Assembly: GCA_036365145.1 (NCBI GenBank)
Contig: JAEOAD010002231.1
Span: 5,253,501-5,317,500, forward strand
Direction of reading: 5' to 3'
Length of the DNA: 64,000 bases
Source of the DNA: Orientallactaga sibirica
Lineage: Eukaryota > Chordata > Mammalia > Rodentia > Dipodidae
Shown here: in pieces, positions 1-11,854 of the stretch
Position numbering within the stretch: the stretch's first letter is position 1
Layout: each line of letters begins with the position of its first letter
The notes under the pieces: generated by a model
The model's database searches: none
What the model was told of the DNA's origin: nothing
Seen by the model: only the letters and a program-made list of their open reading frames with translations
Position numbers and translations under genes: made by a program

Positions 1-449
1 AGTCTATGGTAAAGACAAGGTCTAAGGATTTCCTAGTTGCACTCAATGTCTGTGATAACGAATATAAAGTGGAGTAAGTCAGTCAGCAATGTGCTGAGTA
101 AAGCTGTGTAGGCTGAATAAGGCGAGAATCCATCCTACCGAGAATTGAGATATTTCCAGTCAATGGGTGTCAAAAGCAGAGGAATTACTTCAAAGAAGTT
201 CTAATGATAGAAATAAACTGAGAGATTATGGAAAGATAATGAAATTAATGATGGATCATAAAGTGCAAGCTGGGGAATTATGGAGAGAAGTACATGAAAG
301 GGGATGGCCTGGCAAATGTAGCAGGTCAATGGAAGGATGATCACAGTAATGCAAAAAAGGTTCTGGAATTAAAGACTCAGGAAATGACCTGAGAATTCAC
401 AACTGGGAAGCACAAAATAGTAAACTAACTATAAAACATGTGAGGTTTT
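1..449. other. Unassigned single-copy-looking DNA
   Basis: AT-rich sequence without a recognisable repeat, exon or RNA gene. No long reading frame is open on either strand. It ends at the target-site duplication of the SINE that follows. Confidence 0.6.
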
Positions 450-450
450 G

Positions 451-669
451 GGGGCTGGAGAGATGGCTAAGTGATTAAGGTACTTACCCAAAAAGCCTAA
501 AAACCTGAGTTCAATTCCCCAGGACCCACTTAAAGCCAGATGCACAATGTGGCACATGCATCTGGAGTTTGTCTGCAGTGGCCAGAGGCCCTGGCATACC
601 CATTCACTCTCTCTCTTTCTCTCTCTCTCTTTCTCTTTCTCTCTCATAAATAAATAAATATTTTTTAAA
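451..669 (+). mobile_element. tRNA-derived SINE (DIP/B2-superfamily type), short form
   Basis: The head reads gggctggagagatggctaag and holds degenerate A and B boxes of a tRNA-type RNA polymerase III promoter. A CT-rich stretch and an aaataaataaat tail follow. It is flanked by copies of atgtgaggtttt (near 439 and 672), a target-site duplication that fixes both ends. Short forms in this window share the order tRNA-like head, 'gccagatgcacaa..gcatctggagtt' body, 'ggccctggcatgcccattc', CT tract and A-rich tail. Confidence 0.9.
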
Positions 670-1084
670 AATGTGAGGTTTTTGATAGACTAGACATATG
701 ATCAGTGAGGAAAATGAAAGAATTTCATGAAGAGACATCTCTGTAAAAATGTCGAGAAATGGAGAAAGAAAGAGAAAGGAAGAAGTAGAGTGGGTAAAAG
801 AAGATACTGCAAAATTTATACAGTTATACAATAACTTAGTCTCCCAAACCCATATCTCCCTTTGTTAATGGCTCCATTGAATACATTACATCCCTACATA
901 ATAATTTATAAGATAGCACATACTTGAAAATAAACAGATTAATTGCTAACATGTATTTGTAACTTTTCACATTGATCTAACACTTTAAAATCCTGCCCCA
1001 TTCACCACAACTGATAAAGACTATCTAAAACTCATTCATAACTGTCAATCAGAAAAGTCTTTAAAAGTCCCGTACATGTTTAAA
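670..1084. other. Unassigned AT-rich DNA
   Basis: Nothing recognisable. The purine-rich stretch near 757-790 is low complexity only. Confidence 0.55.
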
Positions 1085-1490
1085 CAAATTTATGGAAGTA
1101 TATTTACATATCACAAAATACACCCATGAATGTACAGTTCAAGTCATGTTAATTACAGACGTGTACAACAGATTGCCACAACCCATTCCAACACATTTTC
1201 ATCATGTGGAGGGAAACCCCCATTTCTACTAGCCACCATTTAGTCACTAGTCACATGACTTCAAATCAAGCCTGTCAGAAGAATTGGAGTCAATTGTTAG
1301 CCTTATGTACACAGTGCTGGTTGTTATATTTTTGCTTTATGTACATGCCATTTATCAAATGAAATAAATTATCTTCTAGTCCTAGTTTTGAGTATTTTCA
1401 TGGCATTTGTTGACCTTTATAAAAATGCTTTTGTGTACTCTTGAGATGATCACCATCCAGTTTTTATCATTGTACCTGATATAGATAAAA
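1085..1490 (-). mobile_element. Old L1 fragments (3' UTR-like and ORF2-like), antisense
   Basis: 1085-1235 resembles the antisense of mammalian-wide L1 3' UTRs (atcacaaaatacacccatga, then a gtacagttcaagt core). 1355-1490 resembles the antisense of the L1 reverse-transcriptase region (cttctagtcctagttttgag, ending near gagatgatcacc). Both are diverged, and the join between them may be a deletion. Assigned by eye; a repeat-library search would decide. Confidence 0.4.
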
Positions 1491-1619
1491 ACATAATGCC
1501 TGGCATAAACATCTTAAAAGGACAAAAGCTTTATTTTTACTCAGTGTTCCAGTGGTCCATCTTTGTTTTGCTCATTATGCTTGGACAAACCAACATGGTG
1601 ATGGAACATATAGCACATT

Positions 1620-1810
1620 TTTAAAAGTTAATAAAAGAGAGAGCCTGAGGGCTTTACTACTGAACTTTACCAAACTTTTAAAGATGAACTAATACCAGTT
1701 TTTCTCACACTATTCAAAAAAAAAAAAAATGAAGCCGAGGTGGTTGCTTCCAAACTTATTGTATGAACCCAGATTGACCCTGATGAGAAAACTAAATAAA
1801 ACTCTCTCTC
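1620..1810 (+). pseudogene. Fossil L1 ORF2 fragment (reverse transcriptase)
   Basis: Read on the plus strand, gagcctgagggctttactac through ctaataccagttt matches the part of L1 reverse transcriptase that encodes the P-D-G-F-T-x-E-F-Y-Q-T-F motif. A run of 13 A residues (1717-1729) and several changes break the frame. Short dead fragment. Confidence 0.55.
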
Positions 1811-2319
1811 CTAATGTTCCTGATAATCCTACTTTGACTGTTAAGTTCTGTTGTAAATTTGATTAGATTAGGAATCAAGTAAAATAGTGCCTCTTTTGTG
1901 GGCCTGTGAGCATATTTCCAGGAAGGATTAGTACAGGGTGGAAGACCTTCCCCAGAGTAAGCAGCCGTTCCCATGGTGGACTTGATATAAATAAGCTCCC
2001 ATGAACACAAGGCCTTTGGCTTGGCTGCTGGTGCTGCTTGCTGGTGTGGGCATCTACTCTGTTGCTGCTCTCCTTCACACATAGTCATTGGAACCCAGCT
2101 TCATCGCCTTCCAGTGTGGATTGAAAGCCTGCAGCTTTCTAGAAGTTCCCCAGGTGTTCAGTGCCAGTTTGGGAAGGCTGAGGCATCTAGCTTCTCCGAA
2201 ATAGCAGTTTCCACATTCTCCAATGCTCTGGCTCACAGATAGCTCTTGTTGGACTGAGCAGTCCCTATCCTATAAGTTAATACAGTAAGTCCTTCTTACA
2301 AACCATATTCATTCTATCT
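1811..2319. other. Unassigned DNA, moderately GC-rich in the middle
   Basis: 2000-2250 is less AT-rich than its surroundings and holds a 73-codon open frame (2021-2242, plus) without any motif I recognise. The stretch near 2255-2315 has the look of an old interspersed repeat, but I cannot name it. Confidence 0.4.
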
Positions 2320-2533
2320 TTAATATTTTTATTTTTATTTCTTTATTTGACAGAGAGAAAGGGAGAGAGAGAATGAACAATGAATGGTCATGTCAGGGCC
2401 TCCAGCCACTGCAAATGAAATTCAGACGCATGTGCCACCTTGTGTATCTGGCTAATGTGGGTCCTGGGGTCAAATCTGGGTCCCTTGGCTTTGCAGGCCA
2501 ATGTCTTAAGTGCTAAGCCATCCCTCCATCCCT
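2320..2533 (-). mobile_element. tRNA-derived SINE, short form, antisense
   Basis: It reads as the reverse complement of the short-form SINE: A/T tail copy (tttttatttttatttcttta), a gagagaaa purine tract, cagggcctccagccactgca, and the inverted head gctaagccatccctccatccc. Confidence 0.85.
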
Positions 2534-2876
2534 GTCTGTCTTTACATATGTGTGTTCATTTGTGTGTGAATGCATGTGTGTGGAAGTTGCATATGCACAT
2601 ATGTATGCATGTGTGTAAAGGTCAGAGGACAACTATTGTTCCCAAGTGATGATTCACTTCTTTTTGAGTGAGGGTTTCTTTTTGGCCTGGAACACGGCAA
2701 GTAGGCTAAACTGGCCAGCAAGCTCCAGAGATCTGCTTGTCGCTACCTCTCTAGCACTGAGATTACAAGCACATGCCATCACATCACTTTTTATGTTTGT
2801 AAAGGAGACCAAACTCAGATTGTTAAGCTTGTAAGGCAAACACTTTCCCAACTGAGTTAGTTCACTAGCCCTAACA
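2534..2876 (-). mobile_element. B3-like rodent SINE, antisense
   Basis: A GT-rich start with gtaaaggtcagaggacaac, a 'gagattacaagcacatgcc' centre and an inverted tRNA-like head (caactgagttagttcactag) resemble older B2-superfamily/B3 rodent repeats. Divergence is high, so the subfamily is uncertain. Confidence 0.55.
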
Positions 2877-3384
2877 TTTAACATGTAAGATAAATGCATA
2901 AAGATGCAAAAATAAAGTTTTTTTGAGATGAAAATATAATAACTGGGAAGAGTGACCTTTCAACAAAACCATGATACATTAATTAGAATAAATATAGTAG
3001 TAAATATTATTTATAGTAAAAAACTCATAAAATGATTAGAACATATATGCAATTTGGAAATATATACACATATGTAGAGATCTTTCTTCGTGTGTGGGAA
3101 CAAAAGAGAAAGACAAAGACAGAGACAGAGGGAGAGAGAGAAAGAGGGACAGAGTTCATGCAATGTAGAAAACCTACCAAGTGAAAAAGTCTGGAATTTT
3201 GGATTTATATGTTAATCGCTGTAATTTCTGTAAGATGCAAAGATATTTTAAAATTACATAAGAAAACACAATTAAGTTCAGAATGAGCATATAATATAAA
3301 CAGTATATTCAAGTATGTAATAAGAAAACATACCATATATATATATGTATATATGTATATATAGCCATTTCTCCAGCCCTACTT
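2877..3384. other. AT-rich DNA with simple repeats and a SINE stub
   Basis: Contains a purine-rich run (3105-3145), a TA/TATG run (3334-3362), and 3364-3380 gccatttctccagccct, which is only the inverted head of a SINE. Nothing else recognised. Confidence 0.55.
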
Positions 3385-3910
3385 ATGCAACCTTTTAAAT
3401 TATTATTGAAGAGTCTCCATTTTTATGACTTCTTGATTTGTTTTAGTAAGTTTATGCACCAAAAAATTATCTATGACGTTGACACTTTTAATTTTCATTT
3501 TTTTATTATTTATTTATTTGAGAGAGAGAAAGAGGCAGAAAGAGAGAGAGAATGGGTATGCCAGGGCCTTGAGCCACTGCAAACGAACTCCAGATGCATG
3601 TGCCCCCTTGTGCATCTGGCTTACATGGGTCCTGGAGAGTCAAGCTGGAATCATTTGGCTTTGCAGGCAAAAACCTGAACCACTAAGCCATCTCTGCAGC
3701 CCTTCCATGCTTTTTAATTTCTGAAAGTATAATATCTTTATGTCTCATGATCTTTTGTATTTTTGTGCTATCACTTACAATGTGTCTTTTAACACTGATT
3801 TTATTTATTAGTCTAGCTAAAAGTTTGTTCATTTCATTTATATTTTTAAAAGCTTTATTTAGTTGTTCTTTTGTATTTCTAAGTCACTGTTTTATTTATT
3901 TCTGTGAATG
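3385..3910 (-). mobile_element. Old L1 ORF2 fragment, antisense, split by a SINE
   Basis: 3385-3490 and 3715-3910 read as diverged antisense L1 (for example attagtctagctaaaagttt, then ttgttcatttcatttatatt). A SINE at 3498-3703 separates them. Diverged, no open frame. Confidence 0.45.
3498..3703 (-). mobile_element. tRNA-derived SINE, short form, antisense
   Basis: Inverted tail (ttattatttatttatttg), GA tract, ccagggccttgagccactgc, gaactccagatgcatgtgcc and inverted head aaccactaagccatctctgc. Inserted into an older L1 fragment. Confidence 0.9.
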
Positions 3911-5655
3911 GTGTAGTGCGGTGTTTCTATGCTGAGAAGACCCTAGAGTCAGAGATGGGGACAGGAGTGATGGTGGGTTTACCTCTTCTTTGGCAATTGG
4001 AGTCAATCAATTATTCATCTATGTCTTCATCATTTTGCCAGCTTTATCATCAATTTGATAGGACCACTAGATAAATTAAAATTTTAAAACATATAAAACG
4101 AAAGCTTCTTAAGTGGAGACAGCAAAACACTTTCTATAAGTTTATGTATATCTTTAGGAAATAATTATACATTATCTGACTGCCATAGTAAATATTTTCC
4201 AGGATTAATGGGAAAACTCCTACTGCTTCTGGGGAGCCAGTGGTTCTCAATTAAGTTCCATCTTTAAAAACTAATATGAGAAAATTGCTACTTCATTCTC
4301 AAACTAGACTATTAATACAGATATATACAAACATCAGTGGCTCAGAAACCTGGCCAATACCAAGTTGTCAAGGGTTGACCTTATATAACACAATGTTTAA
4401 ATTAACTGTCTTACTTTAGAATCCTCACATGTGGACGCTTCAATTTCTTTGGTACTCGTAAGTTTGAATTTACATTCCCGTTCCTCCTTACTCTATCCAA
4501 TTCATCCTCCTCTGCTTAAAATGAATTCCCTTTGATCCTTTAATAAAAAGAAATATTAAGATAAAATTTATTTTGCAACTCTAGCTTGTCTTAATTTCTC
4601 AAGCTATTGATATTTTATGATATTCTTTCTCCCCTCTCCTTTCTTATTCTCTTTCACTGTGTAATATTTTTTGCTCTGCCTTGGAATTTTATTCTTGAAG
4701 AAAATTAAACAATTTAATATTTTCTGAAAACTTTCTAAATGTCATTTGAACATTGCCAGGAAGCCTATAATAGTTCTTACAATAAAGGAAGAATTTATAT
4801 ATTCTATTTTTCTGACAGGAATTTTAACAACTTAAAGTCAAATGGCTTAGTTTTTCTGTTTTGCATTCATTAAAAATCAAAGCCACATTTCCTTTGGTCC
4901 TTTTATGTTCTCCTTCACAAATACTTCTTGTTCTGAGATTTAACTATCCTGAGTACACTGAGATCCCTGTGGCTTAGAAGAAGTTTTGAAGCCATAAGTG
5001 GAAGAAGATATTCACACAGACTCATGGAAGAAGTCTAGAATTCTTGATTTCCTCTTTGTTTATGGAAACAAAGTCGTTCTTAAAAATCTTGGCTATCTTG
5101 GCTGTCCGAGGATAATAGAATGCTTGCAGAGCCTGAGTGATGTCAGTGTCCCCTGGGAGCTGTTGAGAATCCTCAGTGGAACAACAGCCCTACCACTTAC
5201 AGCTTATTTGACTTAATTAAACTGTCTGTGATAATTCTTGTTCCTTTGTCTTTTTGTCTCTTTAGTAAACCACACTCAATGGTTTCTAGGAAATTGTAAA
5301 GCCAGTCTTAGCTTGAAGTATTTAAAAAGGAACAGGGCAAACAAATTTGTAAAGGCACAGAAAAGGGCCTGGAAGCAAGGCCCTGAAACCTGAAAGTCAA
5401 GCAACTTTTATCCCCAAAGTTTTTTTTTTTTTGTTTTGTTTTTTTGTTTTTGTTTTTACCAAGTATGCTATTTTCCTGAGGGGCTCAGGATATAAAGGAC
5501 ATTCCTGCAGAGTTCTTACTTGGGAATGGCAAACCTTCTCATGATGAGTTTAAGAAGTAAGACTGCCACAGTGAAGAACTGACAAAAATATTAAAGGAAA
5601 AAAGTGGTTATTATTGAACAAAAACAAATGATTATAAAGTCATAAAAGTTAGACA
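3911..5655. other. Long AT-rich segment without recognised features
   Basis: About 1.7 kb in which I recognise no repeat, exon or RNA gene. A T/G-rich homopolymer-like run lies at 5419-5457. The 72-codon frame at 4998-5216 has no recognisable motif. Confidence 0.5.
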
Positions 5656-5657
5656 AT

Positions 5658-5852
5658 GATCAAGCTGGAGAGATGGTTGAGGACTTGCATGCAAAGCCTA
5701 ATGACCTGGTTTGATGTCCCAGTTACCCACAAAAACAAGATGCAAAGGGTGACGCAGGCATCTGGAGTTTATTTGCAGCAGCTAAAGGCCCTGGTGGGTC
5801 CATTCTCTCACAGCCTGTCTCTCTTCTATGCTTGTAAATAAATAAATAAATA
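5658..5852 (+). mobile_element. tRNA-derived SINE, diverged short form
   Basis: Head caagctggagagatggttga, core gcatctggagtttatttgca and tail taaataaataaataaata. Several indels make it older than most copies here. Confidence 0.8.
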
Positions 5853-6576
5853 CAAATGCAAAAGAATTAAACAATTCCTAATCTGATGGCTGGAAAATGG
5901 CATACCCACTGTTTATTTCCTTCTAGGCCACCCAGTATTTAGTGACAAAATGATTTCTGTAATGTTGTAACATGTTGTATCCATAGTTATAAGCTTTGTC
6001 CTCAGCTATAGCATTCAATCTGGTTATTGAAATAACTAAATAAGGAGCAGCAATGGTTTCTTTCTTCAGGTGAACAGTGGTATTTGATAATTTTCACAAA
6101 GTACAAAAAATTAAAATTTAGATATATGTATAAGTTTCATATACATATATACTGAAATTACATGACAAATTATTTGAGATCTGGTCTAGGTAGAAGGAAT
6201 TTTACATCCAATGCAAACTCAAAAGTAGCAAAAGCTTACATCTGTGAAGATTTGGTTCTTTGAGTCTTAAAAGAAACTAAATCTTCAGTACTAACTATGG
6301 AAGTTGGGAAGAAGATAAATTGACCCAATATTCATTACAGTTTTCTTTGGTTCTTTGTAGAAGCAAATCTTAAGATATTTTTCTGATAAATGATTGTACA
6401 ATTTTGCTCTCAATATTCAAATAAGCAATAAACAATTAATGTTTATAATATGAGCATATAATCAAACATCACAATCAAAAATGAAATAAAATAAAATAGA
6501 AATAGATAAGACTATATGGATTTCATATATTGAAATATTTGGTAATACATAATATTGTACAATAAAGTAATGTGAT
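5853..6576. other. Unassigned AT-rich DNA
   Basis: No repeat, gene or RNA recognised. Confidence 0.55.
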
Positions 6577-6763
6577 TTTAAAATATTTTATATTTTTTAA
6601 TAGAGAGAGAAAATGGGCCCATCAGGATCTCTAACTGCTGCAAACAAACTCTGGTGCATGTACCACCTTTGTGTATCAGGCTTATGCAGGTCCTGGGTAA
6701 TTGAACCTGGATCCTTTGGTTTTGCAGGCAAAAACTTTAATCTCAAAGCCATATCTCCAGCCC
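6577..6763 (-). mobile_element. tRNA-derived SINE, diverged, antisense
   Basis: Contains an inverted B-box region (attgaacctggatcctttgg) and the inverted head agccatatctccagccc. The GA tract is short. Confidence 0.8.
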
Positions 6764-6796
6764 AGTAATGTGATCATTAAAAGCAAATTCATCATT

Positions 6797-7030
6797 GGGG
6801 CTAGAGAGATGGTTCAGCAGTTAAACGCTTGCCTGTGAAGCCTAAGGACCCCGGTTTGAGGCTCAGTTCTCCAGGACACACATAAGCCAGATGCACAAGG
6901 GGGTGCATGCATCTGGAGTTCGTTTGCAGTGGCTGAAGGCCCTGGCACTCCCATTCACTCTCTTACTACCTGCCTATTTCTTATCTCTCTCTCTCTCTCA
7001 AAAAATAATAAAATTAAATTTTTTAAAAAA
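6797..7030 (+). mobile_element. tRNA-derived SINE, short form with altered B-box region
   Basis: Head ggggctagagagatggttca. The B-box region carries the extra 'tttgaggctcagttctcc' form also seen at 26,250 and (inverted) at 29,800, which marks a subfamily. CT tract and A-rich tail follow. Confidence 0.85.
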
Positions 7031-7129
7031 GCAAATTCATCAAGCAATCTGAGAAAAAAATTACATAAAGATTAAAGTATTATAAAGTAATTGAAAATGG
7101 AAAATCATCTTGTTTTGTAGAGAATATTA

Positions 7130-7740
7130 GAAAGAGATTTTATGATTTGGAAGATATAAAATGGCCAGAATGAAAAATAGAGGAAACAGATAATGATGAT
7201 AACAAAGAAAAACTAAGACATATTTAAAACAGTATGTCTTCAACATATATCTAATAGGAATTCAAGAAGGAAATAATAGAGGAAATAAAGAAGTGGCAGT
7301 TATAGGGATAATGTGACAAAATTTTAGGTAGCCATCAGTCCATAAATATGGTCAGCACAACACATTGCAAGACAGCAAAAGCTAATGTAATGACTCTTCG
7401 CTTAGTCATATTACAGTGAATGTTCAAGACAAGTACAAAACAGAAGACTAAAGCAGCATGGGAAATAAAGATCATAGAGAAAGGCTAAAGAAATCTAGGG
7501 TGAAAACTAATCCAGCAACTATAGAAATCAGAAGAGTAAATTATATGATTATTATTATACAGAGAAAATGCCTTCTATTTAGAATTATATATTCAACAAA
7601 TGATAATTCAATAGAAGAAATAAATTAAAACACTGAAAAACAAAGTTTACTAACACAACATTTGTGAACATATAAAAATTCATCAAGAAGAAAGGATTCT
7701 AGAAGAAATACCTGACAGACATAAAGAAATGAATAAAACA
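7130..7740 (+). pseudogene. Fossil L1 ORF1-like sequence (HAL1-like)
   Basis: Plus-strand phrases such as aaaacagtatgtcttcaaca, aataggaattcaagaaggaa and ataatagaggaaataaagaa follow the order of the RNA-binding ORF1 of old L1/HAL1 elements. Stops in all frames show it is dead. No ORF2 follows, which fits an ORF1-only element, but the divergence makes the subfamily uncertain. Confidence 0.5.
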
Positions 7741-8003
7741 TTCATAATATGTTACAAAATTATATATATATGTATATATACATGTATATAATTAAATAGA
7801 TAATAGGTTATTCAAAAGATATATAATTGTAGTTATAAATACACTGCTTCAAAATGGAATCATAGTTAAGTTAGTCAAGAGACCTTGACTTGTTCAGGAA
7901 GGGCATTCAAGTGTGTACTAAAATAATTTCAAAGATGAAAATAAAATATTTTACATGTAAGTGCTGAAATAAGTTTAAAAGTAATGATAAAATATATATA
8001 TAC

Positions 8004-8192
8004 TGGGCTGTAGAGATGACTTAGTTGTTAAAGGTGCTTGCTTATAAAGCCTGCTGGCCCAAGTTCAGTTCCCTAGGACCCATGTAAAGGCAGATACACA
8101 AAGTGGTACATGTGTCTGTTGTTCTTTTGTAGTGGCACGAGGCCCTGATATGCCTGTACATTTGCTTTCTTCTTTCTTCTTTCTTTCTTTTT

Positions 8193-8224
<32 letters not shown>

Positions 8225-8325
8225 TTTCTTTTTTTTCTTTCTTTCTTTCTTTCTTTCTTTCTTTTTTCCTTTATCTCTGGCTCACTCTCAAATAAATAAA
8301 TTACATTAAAATATTTTCTAATTTT
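8004..8325 (+). mobile_element. tRNA-derived SINE with expanded TTTC tract
   Basis: Head ctgggctgtagagatgactt, core gtggcacgaggccctgatat and tail aataaataaatt. The normal CT tract has grown into an approximately 100-bp TTTC microsatellite. Confidence 0.8.
8170..8272 (+). repeat. (TTTC)n microsatellite inside a SINE
   Basis: A long, slightly interrupted TTTC run replacing the SINE's CT tract. It produces a spurious Lys/Glu/Arg-rich frame on the minus strand. Confidence 0.95.
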
Positions 8326-8511
8326 TAAAACAGTGGAGAAAAGTGGAATAGTAAGAAAGTGAATATACAGTAATAGAATCAATCTATTATAAAGTCAGAT
8401 TTATAAACCAGAAAATAACAAGTTGACAACAAAAATATATTGGAATAGATGTAAATATAACAACAATAAAATAACTGCAAATTCAGTTCATATATCTATA
8501 AAAATTATGTG

Positions 8512-9560
8512 GTCATGAAATTTCTTTTTTTTAATTATTATTTTTTATTGACCACTTTTATACTTACATACAAAAAACCACCTGATATTTCCCTCCCCTC
8601 TCCCCATTCCACTTTAGAACTCCAATCTCCATCGTATCCCCTCCCTCTCTCCATTAGTCTGTCTTTTAATTTGATGTCATCATCTTTTTCTTCTATTTTG
8701 AGGGCCTTGCAGAGGTATTGCTAGGCACTGCAAGGTCATGGATATCTAGGCCAATTTCTGTCTGGGCAGTTGCATTGTAAAAAGTCATACCCTTCCTTTG
8801 GCTCTTCCATTCTATCCTCCCCCTCTTCCACAATGGTCCCTGAGCCTTGGAGGGTGTGACAGAGGTGTTTCAGTGCTGGACACTCCTCCATCCCTTCTTG
8901 TCAGCACTATGTTGCCTTTTGGGTCATCCCAGTGGTCATTGCCATCTGAAAAGAGAAGCTTCTCTAACCAGAAGTGAGAGTAGAATTAATATGTGAATAT
9001 GAACATTAAGTATTGTATTTTCAGGGCAGCTTGGTGGGAATAATATATATATTTAGTCAGACAAGAGCAGGCTTTATAACCCTAAGGCTCTTGACCTCAC
9101 CTACCATAGACTTTTCCTTAGGTTTTTCAGTACCAGGTATGTATTCCCTCCCATAGAGGGCTTTCAGTCCAATTATGGAGCAGTTGGTTACCCTAAGAGT
9201 AGATATGTCACTATTGCACCCGTTCAGTCATTGGGCCTGTCTGGCCAAACTTGAATATTCAGCATCCACTGTTTTCACTGCTGATGACTTCTGTCTCCCA
9301 TATGCTACATGCAGTGCAGCTTTTTCCAGCTTTCAGTTGGCTGGTCTACAGGGAGAAGGTTTTCTGCTCAGCACCAGCTTGCTTTCTCAGTGACCTTGCC
9401 TCTCAGGCAAGAGATGTCTTCAGCAATAGGGTCTTACTATCTGTTTCTCAAGGGAAACCAAGGGCTTTGGCAAAAGCCTTTAATGTTTTGGAGGCTACTG
9501 GGACCTTCTTGGCCAACAACTCACTGGAAAGTATCCCATCCCAGGTACTGAAAAATTTCT
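8512..9560 (-). mobile_element. L1 3' UTR, 5'-truncated copy
   Basis: This is the distal part of the same ~1.4-kb 3' UTR seen at 59.2-60.7 kb and, more diverged, at 46.5-47.4 kb. Shared landmarks are cacaatggtccctgagcctt, ggtcattgccatctgaaaag, gtccaattatggagcagttg and the gggtcttactatctg segment. On the minus strand it ends in an aataaaaaataataatt poly(A) region (8512-8550). The pyrimidine-rich run at 8590-8660 is, on the sense strand, the G-rich polypurine tract typical of L1 3' UTRs. Confidence 0.8.
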
Positions 9561-9923
9561 AATTGTATTATTTGTTTTAAAGTTTTAATGCTTAAATACC
9601 CAAAATTTCATGACAAGTATTATTGAAAGGCAAAATCTAGAAAACTTTTATTGGGTAGCACTTAAAAAGTGAAAAGGTTGATGATCATATTAATATAAGA
9701 CTCAATAAAGGAAACTGCATCATCCTATATTTGATGATAGAACTCCAAATTATCATTTTACAAATATATTTATATTCTAATCTTTTATAACTTCACAAAA
9801 ATTTTATTAATATAGATTGAATACATAGCACTATGATTATAGGAAGGTTATAAAACCCAATGTTAAGATGGGCCATTCACATTTAATTTTATTGCTATTA
9901 GTTAAATAAAGAATATGTGGTAC
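9561..9923. other. Unassigned AT-rich DNA
   Basis: Nothing recognised. Ends with ggtac (9919-9923), the left target-site copy of the MaLR element that follows. Confidence 0.6.
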
Positions 9924-10292
9924 TGTGGTAGTTTGAATAAATGCCCCCAATAGATTTGGGAGTTTATTAAAACTTCTTGGATCTGCGGCCACCTGGCAGG
10001 AGGAGGTGTTACAGGGCAGATCTTAGTATCCATGCCTAAGGTATGATTGTGTATTTGACATGTCAGTCTAAAGATATGCAAAGTGCCTGAGTTCCTCCTG
10101 GAGTTCCTGAAGTGTGCTATATGATTTGGCTTGTGGTTTTTTTTCTCTCTGCTTGGACCTGTGACAGTAGGCCAGCTTCTTCTGCCTTTATGAAACTTCC
10201 CCTGGATCTGTAAGCTTCAATGAACATCCCTTCCTCCATAACTGTGCCTGGTCTGAAAGTTCATCTCAGTGAGCCTGGAGCTGTCTACTACA
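9924..10292 (+). mobile_element. MaLR-type 5' LTR
   Basis: Begins tgtggtagtttgaataaatg and ends ..tctactaca, as expected for TG..CA LTR ends. It pairs with a similar LTR at 11,493-11,849. The opening matches MT/ORR-like MaLR LTRs of rodents. The AATAAA poly(A) signal position, clear in the 40-kb copy, has changed to aatgaac here. Confidence 0.85.
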
Positions 10293-11492
10293 GAAATTGG
10301 TACCAGAATGTGGGGTGAAATGAATCTGACCATGTGTATTTTGGTCTTTTGGAACTTTTGTTTTGGAGGAAACTTTTGTTTTGGCATGGACTTGGTACAC
10401 AAAACTTAAGACACCTTCTGGAGCAGTAAGACAAGAAGAATATTGTTGTGAGAGTTTAAAAATTCTAAGTACAGAGAAAAGGCTTGGCTTATGAACTTTC
10501 TAAGGCGAAGGAAAGATTGCAGTGGACTTTGTTGGAACTAGGCTACTGGCGTAAGGGCCAGTTATGTTCCACTGCCCAGGCCTAGAGAGTTTGATCAAGG
10601 TTAAATTTGTAATGGACTGATATGCTTGGCTAAAGATACTGGATTGAGAAATTGGAGATTTTTAGTTGGAAAACCTCAAGCAACTTAAAATCATAGGCAA
10701 TGGACTGGTTTTAGGACACTGAAGCTGCTATGGTGAAACACATTAACACTCTTAAGGAAGATGGCCCAAGTGCTTTACATTAAAACAATGGAGAGGATGA
10801 CTGAGGAAAGACTATAATAGACCTGAAAACTCTTTCAGAAAGAGTTGACTGGAGAAGGAACCTGCTCTTCAAGGTCATAACTTATTTTGTTCCTGAATTA
10901 AGAATATGGCTATGTCCTGCACACCTGTTATTGGTTTTGGAAGCATGAAAAATGCATGGCGTGGTCATGAAAGGCAAATGGTTCAAGGAGCTGCTGTTGA
11001 GATGCAGCATATAGTCAGGGTGTGATGACCTTCATGAATAGGTTGGCAAAGCCTTTGGAAGATGTATTGTGGTTTGCTTGGAAATCCAAAGATGTTTTGG
11101 TCATACCAGGACTATATAAGGGCTACAGTAGAAGCTTTTTGCTAGTGATGGCAGTTTTCCCTGGCTACTCAACCCAGATGGAGAGGTAGAATTGGAAAAT
11201 CTGGAGATTACCAGTCACTGGATTTGAACTGCAGAAGTTTGGTGTTTGCTTGATGGTTGTTGAGTTTGCATTGTTCTCATCTCATCTTGCTATACCTTAT
11301 AGCAGTTTTGTTTACTATGTGCCTTTACATGTTGAACATATGTAACGTTTGAATTTATAGGACTCATAGCTAAGAGACTTGGGACTCTGGAACTGTCTTA
11401 AGTTGGTAAAGACAGTGGAAACCTTTGAAATTGGACTGAATAAAATTTACAATGTGATTTGGTTATGAATCTATTGGGGGACAGTGGCAGAA
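10293..11492 (+). mobile_element. MaLR internal region with primer-binding-site-like start
   Basis: Directly after the LTR comes attggtaccagaatgtgggg (10,296-10,315), the tRNA-Leu-type primer-binding site usual for ERVL/MaLR elements. MaLR internal regions do not encode polymerase. Here a short frame opens at the Met of 'MWGEMNLT' but stops within about 35 codons; the same start is open for 97 codons in the copy at 41 kb. A gggggacagtggcagaa purine stretch precedes the 3' LTR. Confidence 0.8.
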
Positions 11493-11849
11493 TGTGGTAG
11501 TTTGACTAAATCCCCCCCCCAATAGATTCAGGAGTTTATTAAACTTCTTGAATCTGCAGCCACCTGGCTGGAGGAGGTGTCACTGGGTGGATCCTAGTGT
11601 CCAGCCCTAAGGTGTGATGGTGGATTTGACATTCCAATCTAAAGATATGCAAAGTGCCTGAGTTCCTCCTGAAGTTAATGAAATGTGCTGTGTGATTTGG
11701 CTCATGGCTTTTCTCTCTCTTCTTGAACCTGTGAAAGCAGGCCAGCTTCTTCTGCCATTATGGAACTTCCCCTTAAATAAATAGCTCTTCCTCCATAACT
11801 TTGCCTGGTCCAGAAGTTCATCTCAGCAAACCTGAAGTTGTCTATTACA
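11493..11849 (+). mobile_element. MaLR-type 3' LTR
   Basis: Begins tgtggtagtttgactaaatc and ends ..tctattaca. It is followed by ggtat, against ggtac before the 5' LTR: a 5-bp target duplication with one change. Differences between the two LTRs show an old insertion. A run of nine C lies at about 11,512-11,520. Confidence 0.85.
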
Positions 11850-11854
11850 GGTAT

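Noticed and set aside
8065..8382. Lys/Glu/Arg-rich minus-strand frame of 105 codons
   Set aside because: It is the reverse reading of a TTTC microsatellite inside a SINE.
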